DNA of 64,000 nucleotides from Ardenticatenales bacterium (GCA_020634515.1 JACKBL010000007.1:248001-312000), one strand, 5' to 3'. Positions 42,861 through 51,857 are shown, counted from the stretch's first letter. Notes: generated by a model not told the origin, from the sequence alone. Numbers and translations are program-made.

Positions 42861-45149
42861 TCAGGGGGTGGCTTCGAGGTATGCCGCCAGCAGCCATCCT
42901 TGCTGTTCATCGTAGATGACGGCTTGCCAGGTGACGTTGTCCACGGTTGTGGTTTCGTCCAGGAGGATGACGGTTGTGCCCTGGGGGAGGAAGGCCAGCA
43001 GGGCGGAGGTGGAATCGGGTGCGGCGCGCAGGTTGAGGCCGTAGGGGTAGGTGACGGTGGCGAGGCGAGGTGTAGGGGTGGGCGTTTCCGTAGGCGTGGG
43101 GGTGGCTGTGGGCGAGGGAGTGGCGGTTTCGGTGGGCGTGGAGCTGGGGGTGAGGCTGGCGGTGGGCGTCGGGGTGGCCGTGCTCGTTGGTGTGGGGGTG
43201 AGGGTAGGTGTGGCCGTTTCCGTGGGCGTGGGGCCGGGCGTGTTGGTGTTGGTGGCGGTGGGCGTTGGGGTGAGCGTTGGCGGTGTGAAGGGGTCTAACT
43301 TGGTGACGTCAATGACGGTTAGTTCTAAAGCGACTTCGCGCTGCAAATCCGTGCCGATGGCTTCTTGCAGGTGGACGACCTCCTCATGGGTGATGGGCTG
43401 GGTGGCGCGTGTCACAATGGTCAAGTTGAGGATGCTGTCTTCGAGGCTGCCGATGCTGACGTCTACTAACTCGGCGCCGGGGATTTCGGCGACGCGGGCG
43501 GTGGTGACCTGGCGAATCTGGGTCTGGATGGCGGTGGCCTGGGCGAGGCTGTAGGTGATGAGGCCAAGCAGGACGGAGATGGCAGCGAGGAGGACAAGGG
43601 CGAGGCGCACGGTGCGCACCTGGACGGAGCGTCGTTCTTTTTGAGTGACGGTGGGGCGGAAGCCGAGGGCGAGGAAGACGAGGATGGCGGCGGAGGTGAT
43701 GGCGATGAAGTTGGTGGAGAAGAGGAGAAGGGCGCCGAGGCCGAGGCGAAAGGGGGTGTCGGTGAAGATGGCGTTGGCGAGGGCAATGCCGGCACTGGAC
43801 AAAGGAGGGACCAACGCCGCCGCAATCGCCACGCCCGGTAGCGCCCCTGCCGCATCTGACTCGCACAACGCATATGCGCCTGCCATCCCCGCCAGCAGCG
43901 CCACCCCCAGGTCAAGCAGTGTGGGCGCGGTACGGGAGAGGATTTCCGGCGTGAGGGGGGAGAAGGGGCGCAGCAGGCCGATGAGGAAGCCCACGACCAC
44001 CGCCCAGAACGCGCCCCGCAGCACCGCGCCCACGGAGAGGCGCAGGAAGCGGGCGTCGCCGAGGACGATGGCCATGCCCGTGCCTACGATGGGGGACATG
44101 AGGGGGGCCACCAGCATGGCCCCAATGATCACGGCGGGGCTGTTTAAGAGTAATCCCAGGGCGGCAATGCCGGCAGAAAGCATAATCAGCGTGAAGAAAT
44201 CTGTGTCCGGGCGCGCGTTGCGGCGAATACGCGAATAAATCTGCACCCGTTCACTCAGCGTCTTTCGCTGAAAAACCCGCTGCAACCCCCAGGCCAATCG
44301 ATTACTCCAATTACCCAGCAAGTTACTGGCTTGACGCACCACCACCACGGGTTTCTTGCTCTGGCGCACGACCGTGTCCACGATATTGCCAAACAGCGCC
44401 TTGTCAATGGAACTTTCGCGGCTGGCCCCCATAATCACCAGATCATAATCCCCATTGGCTTCATCCACGATGCCGCTCACCGCTGTCGGCGCGGAAACCA
44501 CTTTGGGCGTGATGCGTTCGCCGGCGTCCACGAATTGCAGCATCTGGCGCAACCGCGCCAAGCCACCCGCCTCCGCCGTGGAGCCTTCGTATGGCGTGGC
44601 GACGTACAGCGCCGTGATGGCCGTGCGTGGCGTCAACGGTAGCAAAAAGTTGAGTGCGTCTACCGTATTTGGACCGCCCGCCGTGGGCACAAGGATATGA
44701 TTCAACGGCGGGGGAGCCGGACGGCCACTCTCGGCATCCGTACTCAGTACATTTTGTCCGTAAATCTGACCCCGTACGACGGCGACATGACAGGGAAGCT
44801 GATTGAGGTTAATCCAACTCTCTACATCTGCCCGTGTCAGCACCAGGTCAATATCCGCATCCTGGACCAGCTTGGACAGTGCCTTACTGCGATCTTCCGC
44901 CTCAATTAGCAAGGGATAATGCGTGACCTGTTCCTGGCAGGCGGCTTCCGCCTGCGCCAGGGTCGCCCGCGCACGGCTGACGGCAGGCTCATCCGCCTGT
45001 TTCAGCAGCACAGCCGTGATGAGTTGCCCGTTGGCGCGCGCCAGATGATGGCCCAGCACCCATGTCAACCCCAGGTCTTGCCCTGGCGCGAGCAGAACCA
45101 GCGCCCGCCATGCCTTGCCTTCGATACGAGGTCCGTCAATAATCCTCAT
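42861..45149 (-). CDS. Usp - DUF389 - SH3 fusion membrane protein
   Basis: 762 residues from ATG 45149 (TTG 45158 is also in frame). Residues about 1-290 hold two universal-stress-like domains; the second ends with 'DYDLVIMGASRESSIDKALF' and 'KKPVVVVRQAS', a good Usp nucleotide-binding signature. Residues about 320-570 form the DUF389 membrane domain ('AVIIGAMLVAPLMSPIVGTG', 'LPGVAIAAALVPPLSSAGIA', 'INTDTPFRLG'-like). About 570-635 is its soluble tail. A Pro-Thr linker (about 637-700) leads to an extracytoplasmic SH3b domain ('YPYGLNLRAAPDSTSALLAF', 'WQAVIYDEQQGWLLAAYL'). Such a fusion could couple wall binding outside to nucleotide sensing inside (inference). The sequence 'tatact' lies eight bases before the ATG with no ribosome site, so the mRNA may be leaderless. 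Confidence 0.9.
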   Translation of the reverse strand: MRIIDGPRIEGKAWRALVLLAPGQDLGLTWVLGHHLARANGQLITAVLLKQADEPAVSRARATLAQAEAACQEQVTHYPLLIEAEDRSKALSKLVQDADIDLVLTRADVESWINLNQLPCHVAVVRGQIYGQNVLSTDAESGRPAPPPLNHILVPTAGGPNTVDALNFLLPLTPRTAITALYVATPYEGSTAEAGGLARLRQMLQFVDAGERITPKVVSAPTAVSGIVDEANGDYDLVIMGASRESSIDKALFGNIVDTVVRQSKKPVVVVRQASNLLGNWSNRLAWGLQRVFQRKTLSERVQIYSRIRRNARPDTDFFTLIMLSAGIAALGLLLNSPAVIIGAMLVAPLMSPIVGTGMAIVLGDARFLRLSVGAVLRGAFWAVVVGFLIGLLRPFSPLTPEILSRTAPTLLDLGVALLAGMAGAYALCESDAAGALPGVAIAAALVPPLSSAGIALANAIFTDTPFRLGLGALLLFSTNFIAITSAAILVFLALGFRPTVTQKERRSVQVRTVRLALVLLAAISVLLGLITYSLAQATAIQTQIRQVTTARVAEIPGAELVDVSIGSLEDSILNLTIVTRATQPITHEEVVHLQEAIGTDLQREVALELTVIDVTKLDPFTPPTLTPTPTATNTNTPGPTPTETATPTLTPTPTSTATPTPTASLTPSSTPTETATPSPTATPTPTETPTPTPRLATVTYPYGLNLRAAPDSTSALLAFLPQGTTVILLDETTTVDNVTWQAVIYDEQQGWLLAAYLEATP

Positions 45150-45240
45150 AGCGCGCAAGTATAATCAGAAAGAAGGCTTTAGGAAAGCGAGACGCACCGA
45201 ACCTTCCCAGACGGCTTCCGGGCAGTTGGCATAGCGAAAT

Positions 45241-45269
45241 TTGCCACGCTACATTCTCTTTGCTACAAT
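45241..45269 (+). promoter_or_regulatory. Promoter of tRNA-Pro
   Basis: TTGCCA (45241-45246), a 17-bp spacer and TACAAT (45264-45269), followed 11 bp later by the tRNA 5' end. Confidence 0.82.
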
Positions 45270-45280
45270 AATAAGCTGTT

Positions 45281-45354
45281 CGGGGCATGGCGCAGTTTGG
45301 TAGCGTGCTTCAATGGGGTTGAAGAGGTCGTGGGTTCGAATCCCGCTGCCCCGA
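45281..45354 (+). tRNA. tRNA-Pro (anticodon GGG)
   Basis: 74 bases. Acceptor CGGGGCA pairs with TGCCCCG, discriminator A, no encoded CCA. Anticodon arm CTTCA-ATGGGGT-TGAAG; T-arm 'GTGGGTTCGAATCCCGC'. It decodes CCC/CCU. Confidence 0.96.
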
Positions 45355-45362
45355 CAAATAAG

Positions 45363-45394
45363 AGACGCCGCAATCATTGCGGCGTCTTTTTTTT
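45363..45394 (+). terminator. Intrinsic terminator of tRNA-Pro
   Basis: 12-bp stem agacgccgcaat / attgcggcgtct with a minimal loop, followed by eight T residues. Confidence 0.9.
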
Positions 45395-45515
45395 CACCCT
45401 TGTGATGGGTTGCGCTTCCGCGGGGTGGAAAGTTACAATCCGCAATAGATGGCTTTTTTTCACTGAACGCGCATTCGTTTGATCGTTGCCGGGCGATCCG
45501 CGGCGAAGGGGCGAA

Positions 45516-46001
45516 ATGAATTCAGAACGACAAGAACAATCGGTACATGCGGGACCGCTCATCATGTTTGTGTTGGGCACGATCTTGAGCCTGGTGTCGT
45601 TGGGGGCGGAGTTGTTGGGGTTGGATCTGACGCCTGGCTTTGGCATTGTGCAGATGGCGCAGCTCTTGATTGGCCTGACGCTGTTGACGCTGGCGGCTTT
45701 CGTGCATATTCGCGCCACGCGACGCCACGGCGCGCCACGTTCGTTGCAGGCGGACATCGGGGTGCGTCTGGCGGCGACGGGGTTGGTGTTCGCTTATGTG
45801 TCCGGGTTGTCAGACTTATTGGGGATCGGCACGCATTTGCAGCCGAATTTTGTTCGGCCTTATGTGGGGCCGTTGCAGTTGGGGGGGATTGTGCTGGGGA
45901 TTCTGTCGATCATTGCCGGCATTCTCCTCTACTTCACCAGCCGTGGCTCCCGCGAAAAATCCGCCCTCGGCTTCCTCATCAAAGGCGAAGAAAACAAATA
46001 G
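45516..46001 (+). CDS. Four-helix membrane protein, unknown
   Basis: 161 residues from ATG 45516, with GAAGGGG seven bases upstream; the longer frame from 45486 has no ribosome site. There are four hydrophobic segments: 'PLIMFVLGTILSLVSLGAEL', 'IVQMAQLLIGLTLLTLAAFV', 'ATGLVFAYVSGLSDLLGIGT' and 'LGGIVLGILSIIAGILLYF'. The tail is positively charged ('SRGSREKSALGFLIKGEENK') and would face the cytosol. No family is recognised. It is convergent with the next gene, only 4 bp between stops, with no hairpin between them. Confidence 0.75.
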   Translation: MNSERQEQSVHAGPLIMFVLGTILSLVSLGAELLGLDLTPGFGIVQMAQLLIGLTLLTLAAFVHIRATRRHGAPRSLQADIGVRLAATGLVFAYVSGLSDLLGIGTHLQPNFVRPYVGPLQLGGIVLGILSIIAGILLYFTSRGSREKSALGFLIKGEENK

Positions 46002-46005
46002 CTAT

Positions 46006-47364
46006 CTATCGCAGCCCATTTAATTCAAATGGGTAGTTGAGAATGGAAAGGACGGCGGTGGCTTCCTGCGGGCGCTGGAACGTGAGCGTGAAGGGGATAG
46101 TCTGCCCGGCATCCACAACCCAGGGGAACGCGGGATTATTGGCGAACATCAGATAGACCGTGCCGGCACTGGACAGCGACACAACCCGTTCCTCCACCAC
46201 AAGCCGCTGCGCACCCAGATTCGTCACCTGCCCTTGCAGCGTCAGGCTGGTTCCATCCAGACTCACCTCCGCTTGCAGCACCGTCACCACGGCGGCATTG
46301 GCGTCTTCGCCGCGGCTGAACGGGAGATTAACCTCCACTTTGCCGTTGCTTTCGCCATACTGCGCCACCCAACGGAGCGTGGGCGTATTCAGGCTGGCCG
46401 GTATCTGGTAGCCGACGGTGGCTTCCACGCGCTGGTCCGCGCCCAGCGTGCCGGTTGCCAGGGGATGGTTGCCGAACTGACCCGCCAGGGCATTTACGGC
46501 GTATTGGTTGCCAAACTGGTCGATGAGAGCGAGGCGTAAACGGCTGAGGTCCACCTGATCTCGTCCTACATTGAGCAGTTCGTAGTCCACGAGGAAGAAG
46601 GCGAACCCGGGGGGCGTGGAGGGTTCGTTGGCCAGATGGGTTGTCCCCAGGACGGTGATTTGCACATTATCCAGTTGGGCGGTTTCGCCCAGTTCGACGA
46701 CGCTGCTGGCGCTGCTGCTGGTCGTTTCCGGAACGACGTAACGTCCGTGGACAACCAGGCGATTGTCGCCTTCGGTTCCCAAGAGGACCAGGGTGATACC
46801 TGGGGTATGCTGCGCGAAAACGTCAGGACTGGATGCCGGCACAATATCTCTGCTGGCAAACGTGAATTGGGAGACAGCCCCCCCGCGCGTCGTCAGCGAA
46901 ATCAGGTCCCCCGGTGCCAATCCGTCCATTAGCGCCCGCGTCTCCGCCGTATCCGCCAGACCTACGACATAATTGACGACCGTGCCATAGACCCACACCG
47001 CCGTATTGGTTCCCACAAGCTGTGGCTGCCACCGCTCTCCTGTCGGCACTGACTCCGCCCGCAGGCCAAACTGCTCTCCATCTACCCCCAACGTCATGGG
47101 CGTGGATAGGGTGACGCTGATGGTGGCGGAATTGCTGATACCCAACACCACCACGTCCGGCGCGCTCGTACTCACGGGCGACGTGTTCTCCCCGGTTTCC
47201 TCCTGACTCACGGTTGCCGTGGCTTCCGCCGTTTCATCCGGCTTGTTCCCGTCGGGCGACCGCAGCAGCAGTACCGCAAAGGCAATGAGCAGCAGCAAGC
47301 CGAGTACGGTGATACCTATGGCCAGATATATCGGACGTCGCCCTTCAAGCAGTGAATCAAACAA
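46006..47364 (-). CDS. Membrane-anchored extracytoplasmic protein with DUF4352-like domain
   Basis: 452 residues from TTG 47364, with GGAGG 12 bases upstream. A single N-terminal membrane anchor ('IYLAIGITVLGLLLLIAFAV', about 12-32) precedes a Glu/Thr-rich linker (about 38-68) and an extracytoplasmic region. One segment, 'VVELGETAQLDNVQITVLGT' through 'GFAFFLVDYELLNVGRDQVD' and 'DQFGNQYAVN', has the order and spacing of DUF4352 beta-sandwich domains. A second beta-sandwich lies at the C-terminus ('LQAEVSLDGTSLTLQGQVTN'). There are no catalytic motifs. It lies 43 bp after the gene at 47408, so the two are likely one transcription unit making envelope proteins. Confidence 0.8.
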   Translation of the reverse strand: MFDSLLEGRRPIYLAIGITVLGLLLLIAFAVLLLRSPDGNKPDETAEATATVSQEETGENTSPVSTSAPDVVVLGISNSATISVTLSTPMTLGVDGEQFGLRAESVPTGERWQPQLVGTNTAVWVYGTVVNYVVGLADTAETRALMDGLAPGDLISLTTRGGAVSQFTFASRDIVPASSPDVFAQHTPGITLVLLGTEGDNRLVVHGRYVVPETTSSSASSVVELGETAQLDNVQITVLGTTHLANEPSTPPGFAFFLVDYELLNVGRDQVDLSRLRLALIDQFGNQYAVNALAGQFGNHPLATGTLGADQRVEATVGYQIPASLNTPTLRWVAQYGESNGKVEVNLPFSRGEDANAAVVTVLQAEVSLDGTSLTLQGQVTNLGAQRLVVEERVVSLSSAGTVYLMFANNPAFPWVVDAGQTIPFTLTFQRPQEATAVLSILNYPFELNGLR

Positions 47365-47407
47365 GGAAGTTTTTATCCTCCGATATGCGCGGCGATTGAT
47401 GCCGGCA

Positions 47408-49096
47408 TCAGGGTATCAACCCCGGTAAGTTCGTGGGAGCCACGCGCAGTTGAATATCTGGCTCGTTACTGACAATAACCTGACTGTAACCCAGGAACGG
47501 CACTTCCAGGCGCACCGCGCCCGTGACCGCCAACGGGCCAAAATGAATGGACCCGGCTTCATTGGTCGAACCCAACGCCAACAACTGCCCCGTGCCATTA
47601 TCATACAAAACCACGGCCACGTCCATGATACCTTCGGTCAATTCGGGCGTGAAATTCACATTCTCATCGTAGTAGATGGTCACATTCAGCGAGAGCGACT
47701 GCTGCGGCGGTGCGGCAGCCGTAGGGGTGGGCAGCGGCACAATGCCTACGACAGGGCGCGGTGTGGGCGGCTCCGTCACCAAAACAGGAACCGTGGGGAA
47801 CGCTTGTGGCAGGGGCGACGGAGATGGGGTGGGGGTGGCCGTGTTTGCCGGAGGCACGAAACCACCGCCACCGCCCGCGGAAGTGGGACGCGGCGTAGGG
47901 GTGGCGGTCGCCGGCGGCGTCGGCGTGACAAATGCGGACGTGCAGGCGAAGGTGTAGGTATACTGGCTGGCGAGATTGTATTCGGGAGGATAGACAGGGC
48001 CGACCAGGAGGTAGAGCCAGCCGGTATAGGTGGCGTAATAGGTGACTTCGCTGCGGATGTCGCCGGCAACGGGATCGCGGTCATTATTGCCGGCAATTCC
48101 CTGCCGATTCTGGTCGTAAATGATCAAATTCGTGTCGTTGAACGGCCCCAGCGCGTCCGTAAGACAGGTGTAAAAATTCCCCTGCCGTACCCACATGCGG
48201 AAATAGTCGTTGTCCTGCACATTGCGGTTCACGGGAACAAAGTCATACGTATCCGCCGCCGCATCCGCCACCAGCAGGCAGGCGGTGTCAAAAGAGAAGT
48301 TGTTGTTTCCATTCGTATCGCAAGGGTCGGTGGACGGAATGGCCGTCTGCGTCGGCGTGGCCGTGGGGGGCTGCACTTCCTTGATTTCCACGGCGTATGT
48401 TTTGTTAATGGGGTCCGTTGGGGCTTTGTTTTCCACGCGGATGAAGTAATAGCCATCAATGGGTGTTTGAATTGTCACCTGGGAATCGCGGAAGCCGAAG
48501 CGGTAATCATCATTTTGGGCAATCTCCGCGCCCTGTGTATTGTAGGCGCGCAAAATAGTGTCCAGATCGCCGGTCAGGTCGCGCGTAAGAATCTGGTAGG
48601 CGGAGCCTGCTTTGGCGTAGAAGCGGAAATAGTCCAGATCGCCCAGCGGCCACAGGGTGATTTGCGAAGTGACGGCGCCGGCGGCGATGGTATATGCGGT
48701 TTGCAGGGTGTTGTTGGGTTCAAAGATGTCGCCAAATTGGGCCGTGCCGGTGGGGCGGGCGGCGGCGGTCTGGGTGGCGGCGATGGCGGTTTGCGTGCCG
48801 GCAACCGCTGTCTGTGTAGCGGGGAAGGCGGTGAGCGTTTGCGCCACGGAAGTGGCCGAGGCGGCGGCGGTTTGGGTGGCGGCAATGACGGTCTGTGTGC
48901 CGGCAATAGCCGTCTCCGTCTCGCTAATTGTATCGACCGAAAACAGGGGGTGATTCGTTTCGCTTTGTGGGCTGGGAGGCGGCACGTAAGCGGCGCTGGG
49001 CGTCACCTGCACGGAAATCAACGCTATCAACGGGATGGCCACAGCCAGAAGGCCGATAGTCAGGCGAAGCAAACGGGGGCGCAAAGGTTGATTCAT
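47408..49096 (-). CDS. Secreted protein with T-Q-T-A heptad stalk and two PPC domains
   Basis: 562 residues from ATG 49096 (the frame extends 13 codons without support). It has a signal/anchor 'LLRLTIGLLAVAIPLIALIS'. Residues about 48-105 are a 7-residue repeat built on A-T-Q-T-A-x-A ('IAGTQTVIAATQTAAA', 'AVAGTQTAIAATQTAAA'). Two pre-peptidase C-terminal (PPC) beta-sandwiches follow: about 115-240 ('FEPNNTLQTAYTIAAG', 'LDYFRFYAKAGSAYQILT', 'GYYFIRVEN') and about 265-400 ('DTYDFVPVN', 'DNDYFRMWVRQG', 'GWLYLLVGPVY'). Next are Pro-Thr linkers and a Gly-rich segment, and a C-terminal Cna-B/SdrD-like sandwich ('VAVVLYDNGTGQLLALGSTN'). It is a structural surface protein; the ligand is unknown. Confidence 0.85.
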   Translation of the reverse strand: MNQPLRPRLLRLTIGLLAVAIPLIALISVQVTPSAAYVPPPSPQSETNHPLFSVDTISETETAIAGTQTVIAATQTAAASATSVAQTLTAFPATQTAVAGTQTAIAATQTAAARPTGTAQFGDIFEPNNTLQTAYTIAAGAVTSQITLWPLGDLDYFRFYAKAGSAYQILTRDLTGDLDTILRAYNTQGAEIAQNDDYRFGFRDSQVTIQTPIDGYYFIRVENKAPTDPINKTYAVEIKEVQPPTATPTQTAIPSTDPCDTNGNNNFSFDTACLLVADAAADTYDFVPVNRNVQDNDYFRMWVRQGNFYTCLTDALGPFNDTNLIIYDQNRQGIAGNNDRDPVAGDIRSEVTYYATYTGWLYLLVGPVYPPEYNLASQYTYTFACTSAFVTPTPPATATPTPRPTSAGGGGGFVPPANTATPTPSPSPLPQAFPTVPVLVTEPPTPRPVVGIVPLPTPTAAAPPQQSLSLNVTIYYDENVNFTPELTEGIMDVAVVLYDNGTGQLLALGSTNEAGSIHFGPLAVTGAVRLEVPFLGYSQVIVSNEPDIQLRVAPTNLPGLIP

Positions 49097-49327
49097 AGTG
49101 GATCCGGCTGATTCGCAGCCGATTGGTATGGGCAAACGTTTCTGGGCAATTCCGTCACACGCACTGCCTCAGAGAGGCCCCAGCAATGCCTGACCCCCTG
49201 AAACGGAACGGTAACATTATAAGAATAGTCAAACGCGCCTGCAAATTCTCAGGCGCGTTTGGTTACAAACTTCTCATATCGTCGGAAACGCTTCCTTGAG
49301 CGTCATGTTGCTCAACAAGCGACAGCC

Positions 49328-49936
49328 TCAGGAGGGAATCCTGTCAACGTGCTGCAAGACCTCATCCACCAGGCCGTACTCTTTTGCCTGCTGTGCCGTC
49401 ATGAAGACGTCACGGTCGGTGTCGTGTTCGATGGTCTCGATGGACTGGCCGGTGTGGTAGGCAAGAATGCCATTGAGGCTCTTGCGCAGGCGCAAAATCT
49501 CGTTGGCCTGGATGGCGATGTCGCTGGCCTGCCCTTGCGCGCCGCCAAGCGGCTGATGCATATGGATGGTGGCGTTGGGTAGGGCGTAGCGCATCCCCTT
49601 CGTCCCCGCGGTGAGCAGCACGGTGCCAAAACTGGCGGCGAAGCCCACGGCCACCGTGGACACGGGGCATTCGATTTGCTGGATGGTGTCGTAAATTGCC
49701 AGACCCGCGTAAACCGCGCCACCGGGGGAGTTGATGTACAGGCGAATGGGTTTGGTGGGATCGTCGCTGGCGAGATAAAGAAGCTGCGCCACAATGAGAT
49801 TGGCAATCTGATCATTGATAGGCGTCCCCAACATAATGATACGCTCTTTCAACAGGAGCGAGAAAATGTCGTAGGCACGTTCGCCCCGACCCGTGTTTTC
49901 CACAACCATGGGGACCAATGAAGTAGGAATGTTCAT
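49328..49936 (-). CDS. clpP: ATP-dependent Clp protease proteolytic subunit
   Basis: 202 residues from ATG 49936, with GAGGAG nine bases upstream (a TTG codon precedes it). Catalytic triad: Ser102 in 'GFAASFGTVLL', His127 in 'IHMHQPLGG' and Asp176 in 'TDRDVFMTAQQAKEYGLVDE'. It forms a tetradecameric barrel that degrades proteins unfolded by ClpX or ClpC. The oligomer-handle helix ('DIAIQANEILRLRKSLNGIL') is present. 'AASFG' replaces the common A-A-S-M-G. No clpX is in the window. tig is upstream on the same strand, separated by 275 bp that contain a dispersed inverted repeat. Confidence 0.96.
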   Translation of the reverse strand: MNIPTSLVPMVVENTGRGERAYDIFSLLLKERIIMLGTPINDQIANLIVAQLLYLASDDPTKPIRLYINSPGGAVYAGLAIYDTIQQIECPVSTVAVGFAASFGTVLLTAGTKGMRYALPNATIHMHQPLGGAQGQASDIAIQANEILRLRKSLNGILAYHTGQSIETIEHDTDRDVFMTAQQAKEYGLVDEVLQHVDRIPS

Positions 49937-50024
49937 CAAAAGTATCTCCTCGTAGGTGGGCCGGAAATGCCGGCCATTGACTCAAATTCCAGGTATTTGC
50001 CTGCGAGAACGTAACCGCTAAGCC

Positions 50025-50084
50025 AGATTGGACCAATTTTCTCTGGTGGAAATGGCTGTTGAGTACGTGAAATTGGTCCAATCT
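50025..50084. repeat. AGATTGGACCAATTT inverted repeat, copy 2
   Basis: Perfect 15-bp arms (50025-50039 and 50070-50084) with 'ctctggt' inside the left arm, followed by 'ctccaaagagcgttagtagttac'. Located between tig and clpP. Confidence 0.8.
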
Positions 50085-50211
50085 CCAAAGAGCGTTAGTA
50101 GTTACGCGAGAACAATGGACCCGTTATTGCAATCTTGCGCAGTCGTAACCTGGCGGAGATTTTACCGATCCAACATTAGATTTAAGTTGGAGTTCGCGGC
50201 TGGGCGGACGA

Positions 50212-51573
50212 CTATTCTTCCTCTTCGGCTTCTGCCAGCGCCCGTAACTCTTCCAGGTCTGGGGCGGTTCCGCCGAAAATTGCTTTCAAGCGTTCGTGTA
50301 CCTTGTCCAGAAGTACTTCATTAGCGACCGATTCGCTGCCGCGCCCTTGCGTCAGATATTCAAACAGGAATCCCCGCATTTGTTCATCAATGCCTTCTAG
50401 CCGCTTGTTGGCCTGCTCGGCCATTTCCCGCGTGGTCACTCGTAGCATTTCGTCATGGATGAATTGGCGCATGATCAACCCGAATTCTAGTTGCTCTTGG
50501 GCGACCTCATACAGTTTTTGCCGCAGGTTTTGTTCATTTTGATGGGTTGATGTGACATAATCTTCCCATTTCCAACCGGTGCGCTGTACTTGTTCCTGCA
50601 GCTCCTCAATGCGGTGGTCAATTTCGCGTTGTACGGCAGCCGGCGGGTAGATGAGAACGCCACTTTCCCGGACGTGTTCGACCAGTTTAGTCAGGTTGGT
50701 GTTGCGCGCATCCTCGGTTTTGTATTTCAACAAGTCGTTTCGTATGGCGGCGCGTAGTTCGTCCAGGGTTTCAAAATCCCCTTCTTCCTGGGCCAGTTCG
50801 TCATCGAGATCGGGGAGTTCTCGCTGCTTGACGGCGGTGATAGAGAGGGTGAATTGGGCGAGTTTGCCGGCATATTCCTCCGGCAAGAAATTCTCAGGAA
50901 GCGTTATCGTAAACTGCTTCTCATCCCCTGCCACTGTCCCAATGAGGTGCATGACGAACTCACCACCAAAGTCCTGGCGATTGTTGTCCAGCAGCAAATC
51001 ATTGTCGTTCGGTGTCCAAAACGTCTCGCCCTCTTCCCCATTTTCATCCACCAGGAAGCCCAGACCTGTAACCGTGATGATGTCATCGAAATCCGCGGGG
51101 CGTTCGACGGTTTCCGCGACACTGTGTCGCTCGCGGATGTCCTGTAAAATCGCATCGACTTCCGCCTCCGTCACCGTCACCGAGGTGATATCTTCGCGGA
51201 GCGCGCGATAGTCGCCAAGTTGAACCACGGGCTGCAAGGGAAAGATGAAAGAAACCTGCATCGGGTTCAATTCCATGCTACTCACTTCCGCTTGCAGGTA
51301 TGGCTCTTCTTCCACTTCCGCGCGCACTTGCCGGAAAAGAGGGTCCAACATATCCTCCAAAGCCTCGGCACGCAGGGTGTCTTCGCCCACGCGATTCAAA
51401 ATGACCGGATAGGGTACTTTGCCCGGACGGAAGCCGGGGAAGCGCATTTGACGACTCAGTTTGCGCGCCGTTACGCGCAGTTCCTTCTGCACCTCCTGCT
51501 CAGGAACTTCCACCGTGATGTGCAGTTGTCGCTGGTCATCTTCTTCTTTCTTGATTATTTGAATCACGATCAT
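50212..51573 (-). CDS. tig: Trigger factor (ribosome-associated chaperone / PPIase)
   Basis: 453 residues. It meets nascent chains at the ribosome exit. The N-terminal ribosome-binding domain has the signature 'FPGFRPGKVPYPVILNRVG' (about 49-67). The PPIase (FKBP-like) domain spans about 165-255 and is diverged ('DDIITVTGLGFLVDENGEEG', 'HLIGTVAGDEKQFTITLPEN'). The helical C-terminal arms follow to an acidic end ('LEELRALAEAEEEE'). ATG 51573 has 'gaggg' directly upstream; a small perfect inverted repeat (atcagtc-ggt-gactgat, 51602-51618) lies in the leader. The tig-clpP order is common in bacteria, usually with clpX, which is absent here. Confidence 0.95.
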   Translation of the reverse strand: MIVIQIIKKEEDDQRQLHITVEVPEQEVQKELRVTARKLSRQMRFPGFRPGKVPYPVILNRVGEDTLRAEALEDMLDPLFRQVRAEVEEEPYLQAEVSSMELNPMQVSFIFPLQPVVQLGDYRALREDITSVTVTEAEVDAILQDIRERHSVAETVERPADFDDIITVTGLGFLVDENGEEGETFWTPNDNDLLLDNNRQDFGGEFVMHLIGTVAGDEKQFTITLPENFLPEEYAGKLAQFTLSITAVKQRELPDLDDELAQEEGDFETLDELRAAIRNDLLKYKTEDARNTNLTKLVEHVRESGVLIYPPAAVQREIDHRIEELQEQVQRTGWKWEDYVTSTHQNEQNLRQKLYEVAQEQLEFGLIMRQFIHDEMLRVTTREMAEQANKRLEGIDEQMRGFLFEYLTQGRGSESVANEVLLDKVHERLKAIFGGTAPDLEELRALAEAEEEE

Positions 51574-51762
51574 CCCTCAATCATGCTAAAAATTCACCCA
51601 CATCAGTCGGTGACTGATACATAAAGGAAACAGGAACAACGGGAACGAAGTCCTACCCCGCCGGGTGTTCCTGGTACACTCTTTTCTGTCAAACGGGAAT
51701 GGGGCGAATTGTGTATGCAAACGCTGCCCAAAAAAGCGTTGACGGGCAACGCTCTAAGTCAG

Positions 51763-51843
51763 TAGGGAAGGCGGGACTCGAACCCGCACGCCTTGCGGCA
51801 CATGATCCTAAGTCATGCTCGTCTTCCATTCCGACACTTCCCC
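51763..51843 (-). tRNA. tRNA-Leu (anticodon TAG)
   Basis: 81 bases. Acceptor GGGGAAG pairs with CTTCCCT, discriminator A, no encoded CCA. The anticodon arm CATGA-CTTAGGA-TCATG gives anticodon TAG. A long class II variable arm (about 'TGCCGCAAGGCGT') and the T-arm 'GCGGGTTCGAGTCCCGC' confirm a leucine tRNA. Confidence 0.95.
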
Positions 51844-51857
51844 AACTTAACAGGAGA

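Noticed and set aside
47450..49111. 553-codon plus-strand open frame
   Set aside because: Antisense to the PPC-domain protein gene, which has a signal sequence and clear domains; the plus-strand translation is Gly/Arg-rich and featureless.
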